DNA from: Kalmusia sp. IMI 367209
Lineage: Eukaryota; Ascomycota; Dothideomycetes; Pleosporales; Didymosphaeriaceae
Direction of reading: 5' to 3'
Assembly: GCA_027946365.1 (NCBI GenBank)
Contig: JAPEUQ010000019.1
Location: forward strand, 496,001-560,000
Length of the DNA stretch: 64,000 nt
Shown: positions 45,773-55,184 of the stretch, one piece after another
Position numbering within the stretch: the first letter of the stretch is position 1
How the letters are laid out: the number at the start of each line of letters is the position of its first letter
Program-made: the position numbers and the translations under genes
Notes under the pieces: model-generated
The model's database searches: none
Told to the model about the DNA's origin: nothing
Seen by the model: only the letters and a program-made list of their open reading frames with translations

Positions 45773-46285
45773 GATGTGGCGACGGTGAGCTGAAGAAGAA
45801 GATTTAGGAATCGAAAGTAAGAAATTGCAGGTAAAGTGCGCCGGAAGCGTGAAAGTTCTCGTCAGCCGTAAGGACCTAATACGATGGTTTTAATAGCAAT
45901 CGGTCGCGCAGTTGGCCCAGTATTTGCAGGAGCGAAGGATCAGGGCACGTAAGGTGACATCAAGGCTGTGCCGCATACGCGCATCTGGCGCCATCCGCCT
46001 TGCAGCCTTGTACCCAGTGAGGAGCAAGCATGTTCCGTCCGTGCGGTGAACAACCTTTGTTTTTAATTGCTGAAATACTGTGGTGGCAGGGGCAAATATT
46101 GGCAAATCACTACCATTTCTACCATGGATTTCCGAAAGTCCAGAACGCCCCCTCCAGAACGCTCTATTTCCGTGAAAATAACAAGCACGATACTATTCTT
46201 AGGCAAAATTCTTTAACGTATATCACAGGCGAACGGCGCACACGAGCGATTCAATGGCCTTGTATGAAGAGCTACAGCTGAAGAC
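45773..46285. other. Intergenic between divergent genes
   Basis: 510 bases upstream of the 756/772-aa gene. An ATG at 46123-46125 opens a short frame MDFRKSRTPPPERSIS that could be a first exon of the membrane-protein gene to the right, but no phase-correct splice was found. Confidence 0.35.
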
Positions 46286-48033
46286 TTGCAGCCTGCCGAG
46301 CAACATGTTTTGCATCCCAAGCTGGACCAGCCTTCTCGTCAACACGATCAGCCTAGTTACGATGCCGACTCCCAAGAATGTCTCCAGCAGCATCCTCTAA
46401 ACCATCAAAGTGACAGCTCTCAGAAAGGCTCCCAGGCAGTTTCTCGACCACTGCCAAGCTCGAGCAATATCACGTCGCCACCAAAAGTAGCGTCAAAAAA
46501 GTGGTCAAGGCGGTTCTCAGTCGTTACCTGCGGCCTCATACTACTTGATCTGGTCATTATCGCATGCTGCATTGTTGTAATGTATGTCGCGCATGGTCGC
46601 CCCATCCCAGACTGGATTCTTGATGCCCCATCCGCGCAACCTACCGTTCTTTTAGCTCTACTTATTGCAATATTTGGCTTTGCCCAGAAAATGATCTTCG
46701 CAGCAGGACTTTCCGTGATATGGTGGCGTGCCCGGTACCGTAGGGGTCACCACACGACGCTCGTAGATCTTCATACCCTCTGGAGTCTTGAGGTAGGAAG
46801 AGACGTGAGTGACACGTCTCGAGCACTTAAATGTAGCTCTCTAGTGCGGACACCGACACTCGTATTTTTATGATGACAGTAGTTGACATAGCTGCTAGAC
46901 CTCTTCTGCAAAGGTCCATTACAACGCTGACGAAGAAGCACATCCAGAATGGATGTTCCCAGGTATGATTGAAATGGATATGTTGGCTGGCTGGAAAGCG
47001 CTAACGAGGGACGCCTGTGGCCCAGTGGCGATCTGGATCTAACATTGCGATGATTTCAACTGAGTGGAGATTTGTTCTGGGTAATACTATGTCCGGGAAC
47101 TTATTCTGGCCGACTTAAGGGAGCGATCATCGTTGCTAATTGTTCTGTCTCACAGCTGCTTTTACATACCGCCGATCCGTCGAGCCAATATTCCTCGATT
47201 ATCAGTGTGGACCTACACAGGACGGCCAATACAGCGGGTATTGCTGTGCTAGAGTCAGTACATAAGTTTCCAAAAGATATGAGCGGGAATGACAACTGCA
47301 GCGTCACAATTACTATCGAACGATGCGACATCAGCACCGTGACCGTGAAGTATGATGTACTACGGAAAGGACATAACATGACTAAAGGGCGAGCGCATTA
47401 TCCCCGCGCTGATCTCATTCAGTCATCCAAAGGCGACCTCCCGAACTCAAAAGATGGGGTACCTGCAGGAGCACATGCGTCATTTGAGTATTTCAATTTC
47501 TCTTACTTGCAATCAAATGTTATGCCCCGCGGTCCACATAGTTCTATGGATGATTGGGCGAGTATTGACACATATGGTACGTTGGAGTAGCGCTTCTATG
47601 TCAACGAAGTATACCTGCGAATGACTCATGTATTGCGTTCTAGTGGAGAAATGCTAGGCCGGCTTCCTGTGTTATCTCCACAAGGTAGTGTTTCGGGTGT
47701 CATATGAGACTTGGTCTGGTGATGACATCAGTCTCCAGGACAACAGGACCGGAAAAGACCCGACTGGATATCATCAGATTTTTACCGGGAATTAATACGC
47801 CCTGATGTATGAAGCCGAGTTCTCCACACTTGGGCTAGCCTGTGGTATCTATCGGGGTCCTGTTAGTCGCATCAACGCTTTGGGGTATTTGGGAACTGGA
47901 ACGGAAAGTGAGCCTGGGTCCCGTGGAGACTGGGCGAGCACTTGCCAGTGTCATGCTGACGAAACCCACTGGCGAGAATGATATGGACATTAAGAACATG
48001 CTGAAAGTCGTAGGCGATAAGTTGGTAGAGTAA
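46286..48033 (+). pseudogene. Decayed polytopic membrane-protein gene
   Basis: Segments of one fungal membrane-protein family appear in order on the plus strand. (1) 46286-46800: a Gln/Ser-rich leader and two membrane helices (VVTCGLILLDLVIIACCIVV and PTVLLALLIAIFGFAQKM), then an IWWRAR...TLVDLHTLW motif. (2) About 46833-46960: VVDIAARPLLQRS, joined by a plausible 44-nt GTAGGA...TGTAG intron. (3) 47080-47590: an ectodomain with NCS and N-glycosylation sites. (4) 47842-48033: a last helix (IGVLLVASTLWGIWELERKVSLGPVE) and cytosolic tail. Stops separate blocks 2-3 and 3-4 (TAG at 47588 falls before a line that continues the fold), and no ATG opens the first block. Either the gene is broken or several introns and a first exon escape me; I favour decay. 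The family has no known function. Confidence 0.6.
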
Positions 48034-50063
48034 TTCTGACCTGTCGGGGAAGGTACGGTGCGACGAAGGTGTCGCTGTGAAAGTAATGTGCGGGCGGTGG
48101 AAATAGCCGCCGAGGCGCGCAATTGATGTGTCGTGTTAGCGCAGAATTTTGAAGGCTACGATTTGAATTTGCAATGAGACGCGTAGACAAGAGATTGGTT
48201 TTCTGAGAAAGTGGTTTGATCGGAAGGGTCGGAGGGCTTCATATGGATGGCCAGAGCAGTGGGCGGAGGATAGCATTGCTCATGGACCATAGAGAAAAAA
48301 AGCGAGGTGGATTTTTATATGAGAAGAGCTAGGGTCAGTCTTGTATTGGTCGAGTGACTTTCAGGCGGCAGCAGGTAACGTGAGTGGATACCTTGTGATG
48401 GGTCATCAATCACGAGTTGTTGCGACGTTTTGACATTGGCTGTTTTGTGAAAAGTCACCAATAAGGAAGAAGAAGGATCAGGTGCAGAAGCAGGGGCACA
48501 ATTACCTACCCATCGTGTATAAGCGCACTCATTCCCTTCCTTTCATCATGTCAAGGTCCCAACACTTGGTATTCACAACTTCACTCCCGCCTAAAGCGCT
48601 GGAAAAATCATTGACCCTAACCAAAGAAAGCAAAAACCAAGTTCAAGAGCTGCCATATGTATTGTACCCGTGCACCATGGCTTTAAGAAAAACACAGTCG
48701 TCTCCTTTCAATTCCGAGCCGGTGCACTATATATACCAAAAATATGCAAAACTAAAAGCCATTTCACCCGTAGGCCCCGGCTCAAAGAACATAAGTTTTT
48801 GTTTGATTCGGCTTCGAACCGGTGCACTGTCAACAAGTACTAACGAAGTGGTTTTACCCAACTGCGCTAGGCTCTCTATGTGTCGGTCGAAGGTTGGAAG
48901 TAGTTTGATTTAAAGCATTTATATAGGCAATCAAACAGAGAGTAGAGTAGAGTATGTATGTAATGAGAGCAGGAATTGTTGGGTTAACTACGATATGGTT
49001 GTCTAGGTGAGTGAGAGGTGAAGGCAGGTCGTTGCCGGGTAACCTGCTCGCCACGTGTGAGTTGAGGCAGGAGCGACCGCCATCAATAAGCAGATGAACA
49101 TGGACTCAAAGCAAAGAAGAAGAATTTTATTAACATCTTTGTCGAGCACTTAACTTTCTCGGACGAGCAGGGTATCACTCACTGTCGTTCTAAATTGATG
49201 CACACTGTCTTTGCCAATGGGATATTTTGGAACAGAATCATCAAGTTCATCAACGGGGCAGATCATCCTCTACCTGGAACAGAAGTTTTTGAGAATTAGC
49301 AGTACTTACCTAGAGCAAGATTCGTAGAGAGGATTCAAGCATTTTCACTCTCAAGTTCGACTTTGATACTTCATCGGGATGGCCGGAGGTGGACAAAGAT
49401 GGCGGGGCTCTCAGTCACTAAGCACACGAGTTAGGCTACACTATATCTACTTGAAAGATAATCGGTCCCAACCTAGTGCAAATACCTGCCAAACAATCGA
49501 CTAATCGCGCTTTTCTTTCACATCCATTCTAATCACCTTGTCCATGTTGGATTCTTCTCTCCGTATATGTATGCTCAATAGCCAATACACACATACATTT
49601 CTAGTATTCAAAGGCAAACAAGAAACCGTGCCAGAGCGAGACTCTTTGGCCAGTCATTACCATACCCTGTCTCTTCGGCACTCGAAAATATATTTAGCTT
49701 TCATTACCAATGTCTAAGGACCTAAATTTGCAGGCTTGTGCAGGACTGGCGTCAGGGTGGATTGAGTGCTATTAGCAAATTATGAGAACCTAGCCTACAG
49801 CGTGGTCACTGATTCCTTCGCAGCGAGGGAGTTCCTCTAAGTGGTTAGGCAGGAAGACGGTCTCGGTTAGCGCTTATGGTTGGGGGTTAGGCTTGCGGCA
49901 CGTACCCTTTAGTTAGTGGTATATGTAAGCGGTCCTGCCATCACCATCTTTGGTGACCGACTTTTTTTTCGTACGAGCAACAACAGCGAACGAGTGCAGA
50001 ATTTATCGATCGTAGCCAACTGAGAGAGCTACTTGCGCAGTGGTTCTTTGCCTTGCTGGCACG
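48034..50063. other. Intergenic, no supported gene
   Basis: 2 kb gene-free, AT-rich. The 9-base string CCGGTGCAC recurs near 48719 and 48829. Nothing else recognised; the last 100 bases lead into the P450 gene. Confidence 0.45.
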
Positions 50064-51863
50064 ATGAATCCCCTCCATATCTTTGCAGCTGCGGCACTGC
50101 TCTATGTGGCCTACGCCGCATCCCGGCTGTACCAAAACTACCTCAGGGCGAAGTCTACAGGCTTCAAGCTGCGCGTATTTCCTTTCGAAGTCGGTACACC
50201 CACATTCAGCGTCTTCGCAGGACCATTCCTACCTTTAGTCAAGCGCATTTTCCCTCAGTCAATCTCTCGAACGTTCGATCTCGGAGTATATGGCGTCGAA
50301 TGGCGCGATAGGGTCGCGAAACGTGAACGCGAAACGCCCGGCTACCTTGTTGTGACTCCTTCTAACACCTTGGAGTTGTTTGTGGAAGACGGGGAAATCG
50401 CAAACACCATTCTCGCACGGAGACGCGAGTTCGAACAGGACGCGGTCAGCAGAAGAATCATGAACCAATTTGGCCCGTCCCTCGCTGGCAGCATCGGCGA
50501 AGCTTGGTCCCATCAACGACGTCTCATTGCGCCAATGCTCAATGAGCGTATCATGCAGACCGTATGGACCGAGAGTCAGCAGCAGGCGAATGCCATGATG
50601 TCACACTTCATACAAACCGAGGGCGGCACTACCAATGGCACTGTCACGGGGTTACGAAAGATCGCTTTTAATATCTTGAGTACCATCGGATATGGTATGC
50701 CGACAGAGTGGACTGCAGACGTGAAAGAACGACAGAAGAACGAGAAGATGGACTTCATGGAAGCACTGCTCCACCTGGTCGACGGCTTGATCCTGCTCGT
50801 TATTTTCCCTCCTCGACTACTGAAGCAATCGTGGATGCCGACCGCCGTGAGGCAAATTGGAGAAGCATACTATCAGTTCTACGAACACAGCTCGACAATG
50901 CTACAAAAGGAGCGCGAGGCTTTAAAATCCTCGGCTACACCTCGAAACAGCTTCTTATCGTCGCTCGCCTCAGTCAACGACAACGAGGCGGACCCGTATG
51001 AGAAAGAAGGTCGACTAAACAAGCCTGCGTTTACCGAGGATCAAATCACTGGAAACTTGTATACCTTCACATTAGCAGGATACGATACCACTGCGAATAC
51101 CATGGCTTATGCCGTCGCTATGCTTGTCGCTCATCCTGAATGGCAGGAATGGATGTTCGAAGAAATAGATAGGGTGGGCAAAGAAGTATCCGATCCAAAG
51201 AGCTACCAGGAAGTGCTACCGAAATTAGAGCGTTGTCTAGCGGTCATGGTAAGCAGCCACAATCATCCCAAAATTAATATTCATGTACTAACGACCTCAC
51301 TGTAGTTCGAAACGCTGTGAGTATGGTTATCTCCTCAACATTATTACACTAACAATAGTAGCCGCATGTTCACACCTGTAGCCCATATCGTTCGCGAATG
51401 TCCCCAGGAGCAAGTCGTCACGAGCCGAGGCAAAACATACCGCATTCCAGCCAACACCCGCTGCACACTTAGCCTAGATGGTGTCGGCGCTCACAAAGAT
51501 GTTTGGGGCGACGATGCCTTTGAATTCAAGCCCTCAAGATGGATCAACAAAGATGCTGCGCTCACCGGTACATATAGTACTGCGCAGGTGCCGAAGCTTG
51601 AAGCAGCCGGAGCTAAAGGCTCTTTCCTGCCATGGTCATCGGGCCCACGTGCATGTCCGGGCATGAAGATGGCGCAAGTGGAGTTCCTGAGTGTGGTATA
51701 TACTATGTTCTCTGCGTATCGGGCCGAGCCTGCTTTGGAGGTGGGTGAGAGCTTGAAACAAGGGCGTGCGAGAATGGCGGCTGTCGTCGATGACTCTCAG
51801 CCCAGGCTCACCCTGCAGATGAACCGACCGACCGATCTGAAGCTAAATTGGGTACGGAGATAA
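50064..51863 (+). CDS. Cytochrome P450 monooxygenase (565 aa)
   Basis: Three exons: 50064-51248, an 11-nt micro-exon 51306-51316, and 51362-51863. Introns are 57 nt (GTAAGC...TGTAG) and 45 nt (GTGAGT...AGTAG). Key motifs: an N-terminal membrane anchor (IFAAAALLYVAYAA), the I-helix AGYDTT (about 338-343), and K-helix E397-T-L-R400, formed only when the micro-exon is used. The heme loop is PWSSGPRACPG with Cys497 as thiolate ligand, Trp replacing the usual Phe of FxxGxRxC. Microsomal, heme-thiolate, NADPH-P450-reductase dependent. I cannot assign a CYP family or substrate. No secondary-metabolite backbone gene lies in the window, so a role in detoxification or an unlinked pathway is as likely as any. 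Confidence 0.92.
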
Positions 51864-52319
51864 TACCACAAGTGAAGAGCTAGAGGTAGAGGAACTCTCT
51901 GATAGAAGTTTCAAGATAGATGAGATAGACGACATTGAGTGGAAGTCAAAACTTTCCTCTGGATGGCGATTCAGCAGTGGCGTCACTAGCACTCAGTTTA
52001 CCCAGATGCTAATCCTATGAAAATCTACGAAGTGTGGTCTTCAAGCTTTAGTAAGGAAGTCTAGATGTTCTTGAGTGCTCAAGTGCATTCATAGAGATGT
52101 TGACATGGTCGACGCACATTTTCACTACGTCAACAATGATGATTGTAGCGAAATCAACTCGGACTAGAATAGTAAATTTCTAATAATACAAAAACCAAAT
52201 GAATGCTTGGCATCGCCATAGGAGAGTTCAAGAGGGCCGGCAGATACCAGCTTGCCCAGGAAGAAGAGTACACTAAACCCCTTCAAGTGTCATTCACACT
52301 TCAGATCATTTCATGATTC
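51864..52319. other. Convergent 3' intergenic
   Basis: 456 bases between the P450 and caspase-like gene 3' ends. No gene seen. Confidence 0.5.
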
Positions 52320-54131
52320 TCAACCCAAAGACGGAAGACTGGGAGCGTCACCCAGCTTGACTGACCTTAAAGACTGCCTTTTCTCTCTTTTATCGGGAGA
52401 AGGGGTGCGAAGCCTCTTCCGCATCGAGTGATACCAGGATGCTTGTTTTCCCCTCACATCCGGATCATGCTCTAATGCCTTCTTCTTCTGCCTCAATCCT
52501 CTCGAATATGCTTCTTCAAGAGATTCGATGGCCTTGTCTACCTGGGCATCATTGTTGATCTTCGATGAAAGCGTAATGGCTGTTGCTATGTATCGGCGTG
52601 GTTTAATCCATGCACTCCCTTGCCTAAACCACGGACTTGGCTCTGGGAGGATAGAGGCAGTACGCATTTTTCCTAGGACAAAAGAGAATTTCTTCTCACT
52701 GTGCTTCTTTGCCCAGCCGATGAATTCCGGCATGTCGAGCTCGGAACACGCACGGTTGTGCGGTAAGGGAATGCCTGCTTGTAGTAACAAAGTCGTAGCC
52801 AGATTACTTAAGCCCAGTCGAAACAGCAAGGGCCTGTAGACCGTCTCTAGAAAGTCAAAATCCAGTTGCTCCTTATTGTTGAGCACCCTTCGTAGCCTGC
52901 CGTGAAGTGTAGTGTTGGAAGCGACATTGTCTGGGCCTGGGAAATTGCGAAGATATATCTTTCCAATTGCACCGACATGGTTGCGTGCAGATTGGATACT
53001 TCCAAACTTAACATCCAGCCTTCCTGTTGCAAAAGATCCCTGATCCTCCACAGGCGGAGAGACTTCTCTATTCAGAGAACTACCGGCAAAGCTAGGGTTT
53101 GCTTTCACAGTGATCAAGCTGTCCCACTTTTGCTCGAAATTCACCGCAAGAGCTGGAAAGCCCAATCTCTTGCTCCAGCCTGATGACCAATCGTCATTCT
53201 GCGCCGAGAACCTGATGTCATGCACGGATGCAAACTTATCAAGTGAGTATAGTGAATCCCATACGGCTCCAGTGAACGAATAGAATGTCGCTTCCGTATC
53301 TTTCTTATCCGTAGGGCTCGAGATGTCTTGCTTGATATTTTGTGCAGAGTTAACTTCTTTTCTCCATGCTGCAAGAAGCGAACTTGCGTAAATAGAACCG
53401 CAATACCGTCCAATTGAAGGACTTCCGTTCCAACTCGAGCTTTCCTCATCAGGTCCAGCAGCGGTGAATGCTGATGCTTCCATCTTCTGGTCTACAGCCC
53501 ATTCCCCAGAGAAGCAGGCAGTTGAAATCACGGTGGTCGGTAAACCCTCATGGATTATGCTTCGGAATTTCGATCTTTCCACCAGCTTGGATCCTTCTTC
53601 ACCCAACCAAAACCCACCCCCTTCACCGAACTCAGACCCGTGTGCGAAAATCAAAATTAGCAAAGATTGATGACGTTCTTTTGCCTCAGAAGCCTCCAAT
53701 TCAAGTTGTTTCAAATATCGGTCATAGAGTCCTTCTTCCGGGACAACCATGATGTCCGATGCAAATCCCTGACTGACCATCTCTTTGTTCAATACAACTT
53801 TTCGATCCCGGTAAGGATTTCCATGGAGATATTCGCCATACTCTTGAACAAGCTGCTTAGCCGAAACAGTAGCGATCCATGTTTGTGACACTCCTAGTCC
53901 GCTCAAAATATGTTTGAAGGCAAAAAAGTCCGAGAAGAACCATCCATCGTCCTCGGGTGACCCTTTCCATCTAGGAATTCCGCATACGGCCACTACTCGT
54001 GAATTCTCCACATCTTGAGTAGCCACATGAGAGACTAGTATCGCTGGATTGAGATCATTCATGTTAGACATGTCTTTGAAGGTGCGGCCTTTGATTTGAA
54101 GCTTTTCAAATGAGGGATAAAGATTTTCCAT
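52320..54131 (-). CDS. Caspase-fold-like (clan CD) protein, uncharacterised (603 aa)
   Basis: Single exon from ATG 54131. The N-terminal 260 residues carry a clan CD peptidase-like layout. A hydrophobic strand (SLLILIFAHGS) ends in His164-Gly165, and a second strand (TTVISTACFSGEW) carries Cys206 followed by Ser-Gly. An ITAAGPDEESS-like substrate-loop line (FTAAGPDEESSSW, about 222-234) and a GSIYASSLLAAW helix follow. This His-Gly / Ala-Cys-x-Ser-Gly dyad is shared by metacaspases, legumains and caspases. The upstream segment (GIPRWKGSPEDDGWFFSDFF, LVQEYGEYLHGNPYRDR) and the C-terminal 300 residues (GCKNMP-free, helical, basic end with Ser/Arg) match no domain I know. Known metacaspases lack this layout. 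A peptidase or a regulated cell-death role is an inference; the AT-rich, gene-poor location fits accessory content. Confidence 0.65.
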   Translation of the reverse strand: MENLYPSFEKLQIKGRTFKDMSNMNDLNPAILVSHVATQDVENSRVVAVCGIPRWKGSPEDDGWFFSDFFAFKHILSGLGVSQTWIATVSAKQLVQEYGEYLHGNPYRDRKVVLNKEMVSQGFASDIMVVPEEGLYDRYLKQLELEASEAKERHQSLLILIFAHGSEFGEGGGFWLGEEGSKLVERSKFRSIIHEGLPTTVISTACFSGEWAVDQKMEASAFTAAGPDEESSSWNGSPSIGRYCGSIYASSLLAAWRKEVNSAQNIKQDISSPTDKKDTEATFYSFTGAVWDSLYSLDKFASVHDIRFSAQNDDWSSGWSKRLGFPALAVNFEQKWDSLITVKANPSFAGSSLNREVSPPVEDQGSFATGRLDVKFGSIQSARNHVGAIGKIYLRNFPGPDNVASNTTLHGRLRRVLNNKEQLDFDFLETVYRPLLFRLGLSNLATTLLLQAGIPLPHNRACSELDMPEFIGWAKKHSEKKFSFVLGKMRTASILPEPSPWFRQGSAWIKPRRYIATAITLSSKINNDAQVDKAIESLEEAYSRGLRQKKKALEHDPDVRGKQASWYHSMRKRLRTPSPDKREKRQSLRSVKLGDAPSLPSLG

Positions 54132-54273
54132 GACGCAAGATTCGGAGACTTTCGTTCGGAGGAAACTACTGGAAAGAAGAAGGATAGAAGAGCGACACTC
54201 ATTTTTATATGTGAGTCAAAGGAGAAATTTTAGTTCTCGAGTTGTTGAGTAGAAAATTTGGTTCCAAAAACAT

Positions 54274-54600
54274 GTACCGTGGTTCACCAATGTGCAAGAA
54301 GGAGATAGTGATAATTGCCATCACCAACATTATGCCTGAAAACAAGTAACTACAATTAATGAGTGATAATTGATGCATGAGTTACTTCATATACCATGGT
54401 TCACTAATATGTAAGAAGGAGATAGTGATAATGCCATTATCATAAACAATTGCCATCGCCAACATCATGCCTTAAATTATGTAACTACAATTAATGTGTG
54501 ATAATTGATGCATGAGTCATTTTACGTACCATGGTTCACCAATGTGCAAGAAGAAGATAGTGATGACTGCCATCATCATAACCCAGGCTCGATCGCCCGA
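54274..54600. repeat. Three degenerate direct repeats, about 120-135 bp unit
   Basis: Units start near 54274, 54394 and 54528 with ACCRTGGTTCACYAATRTG, followed by AAGAAGGAGATAGTGATAATTGCCAT-type sequence, and share CAACATYATGCCT and TAACTACAATTAATG-GTGATAATTGATGCATGAGT. The third copy lacks the distal half. On the minus strand each unit codes a hydrophobic line ending HIGEPW or similar, then a GTACGT/GTATAT donor-like and TTGTAG-like acceptor, so an exon-intron unit was duplicated. Confidence 0.85.
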
Positions 54601-54915
54601 ACTAACAATCGTGGTCAAATGCTCCACACCGCTCTTGAGCATTAGAATCACAGGTACGAATGTACATCTAATACGAGTACGACCGGATCCATGGTGTATG
54701 ACGTGGCAGCATTCAGCTCCTCGGGCAGAATGTGGTGGGGCGGGGCGAGGGCAGCACAGCCGTAGGCACCTGCTGCGCCAGCACCTATGTTCAACCAATC
54801 TCAGGATGCAGCCCAAAGAGGACGAAAGCCACGCGGAAAAGAATAATGGCGCAAAGGCTACAATAATCCAAGGGACGGCAATCGTATTCACGGCCTAGAG
54901 AAGTCAGGACGAAAA
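54517..54915 (-). pseudogene. Hydrophobic membrane-protein remnant
   Basis: After a CTGAC...CTCTAG acceptor-like sequence near 54900, the minus strand reads AVNTIAVPWIIVAFAPLFF, then SAWLSSSLGCILRLVEH, a membrane-helix pair. A second hydrophobic segment (AWVMMMAVITIFFLHIGEPW) follows about 250 bases on, after low-complexity coding with many Arg and Cys. The order faintly resembles RTA1-like lipid-exporter proteins, but the similarity is too weak to assert. No start codon, broken internal region, and the 3' segment is repeated in tandem: a decayed fragment is the likely reading. Confidence 0.35.
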
Positions 54916-55149
54916 CAAGTGTTCTAATAGAGCGTCGCGGCTCAAACACAGCCCCTCTGTGACGGGCAGTGGTGGTGCTGGGCTTCTCAATACCACACGA
55001 AGTACAGTTTCTCGTTGTCATAGCTACCATATTAGCTGGGCCAATCAATTATCACAATCTCAAATTTTGATAACACGCTCATCTTAATTCAAGCTCGTTA
55101 ATTATTTTTGTACACTTCGCCAATGAAGAAACTTAAAGCATAGTGGCGG

Positions 55150-55151
<2 letters not shown>

Positions 55152-55182
<31 letters not shown>
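55152..55182. repeat. (AT)n microsatellite
   Basis: Uninterrupted alternating AT/TA tract of about 30 bp in the AT-rich island. Confidence 0.95.

Positions 55183-55184
<2 letters not shown>

Noticed and set aside
48719..48840. Two CCGGTGCAC strings with TTCGAA nearby, checked as a possible tRNA arm
   Set aside because: No cloverleaf can be drawn around it; stems do not pair.
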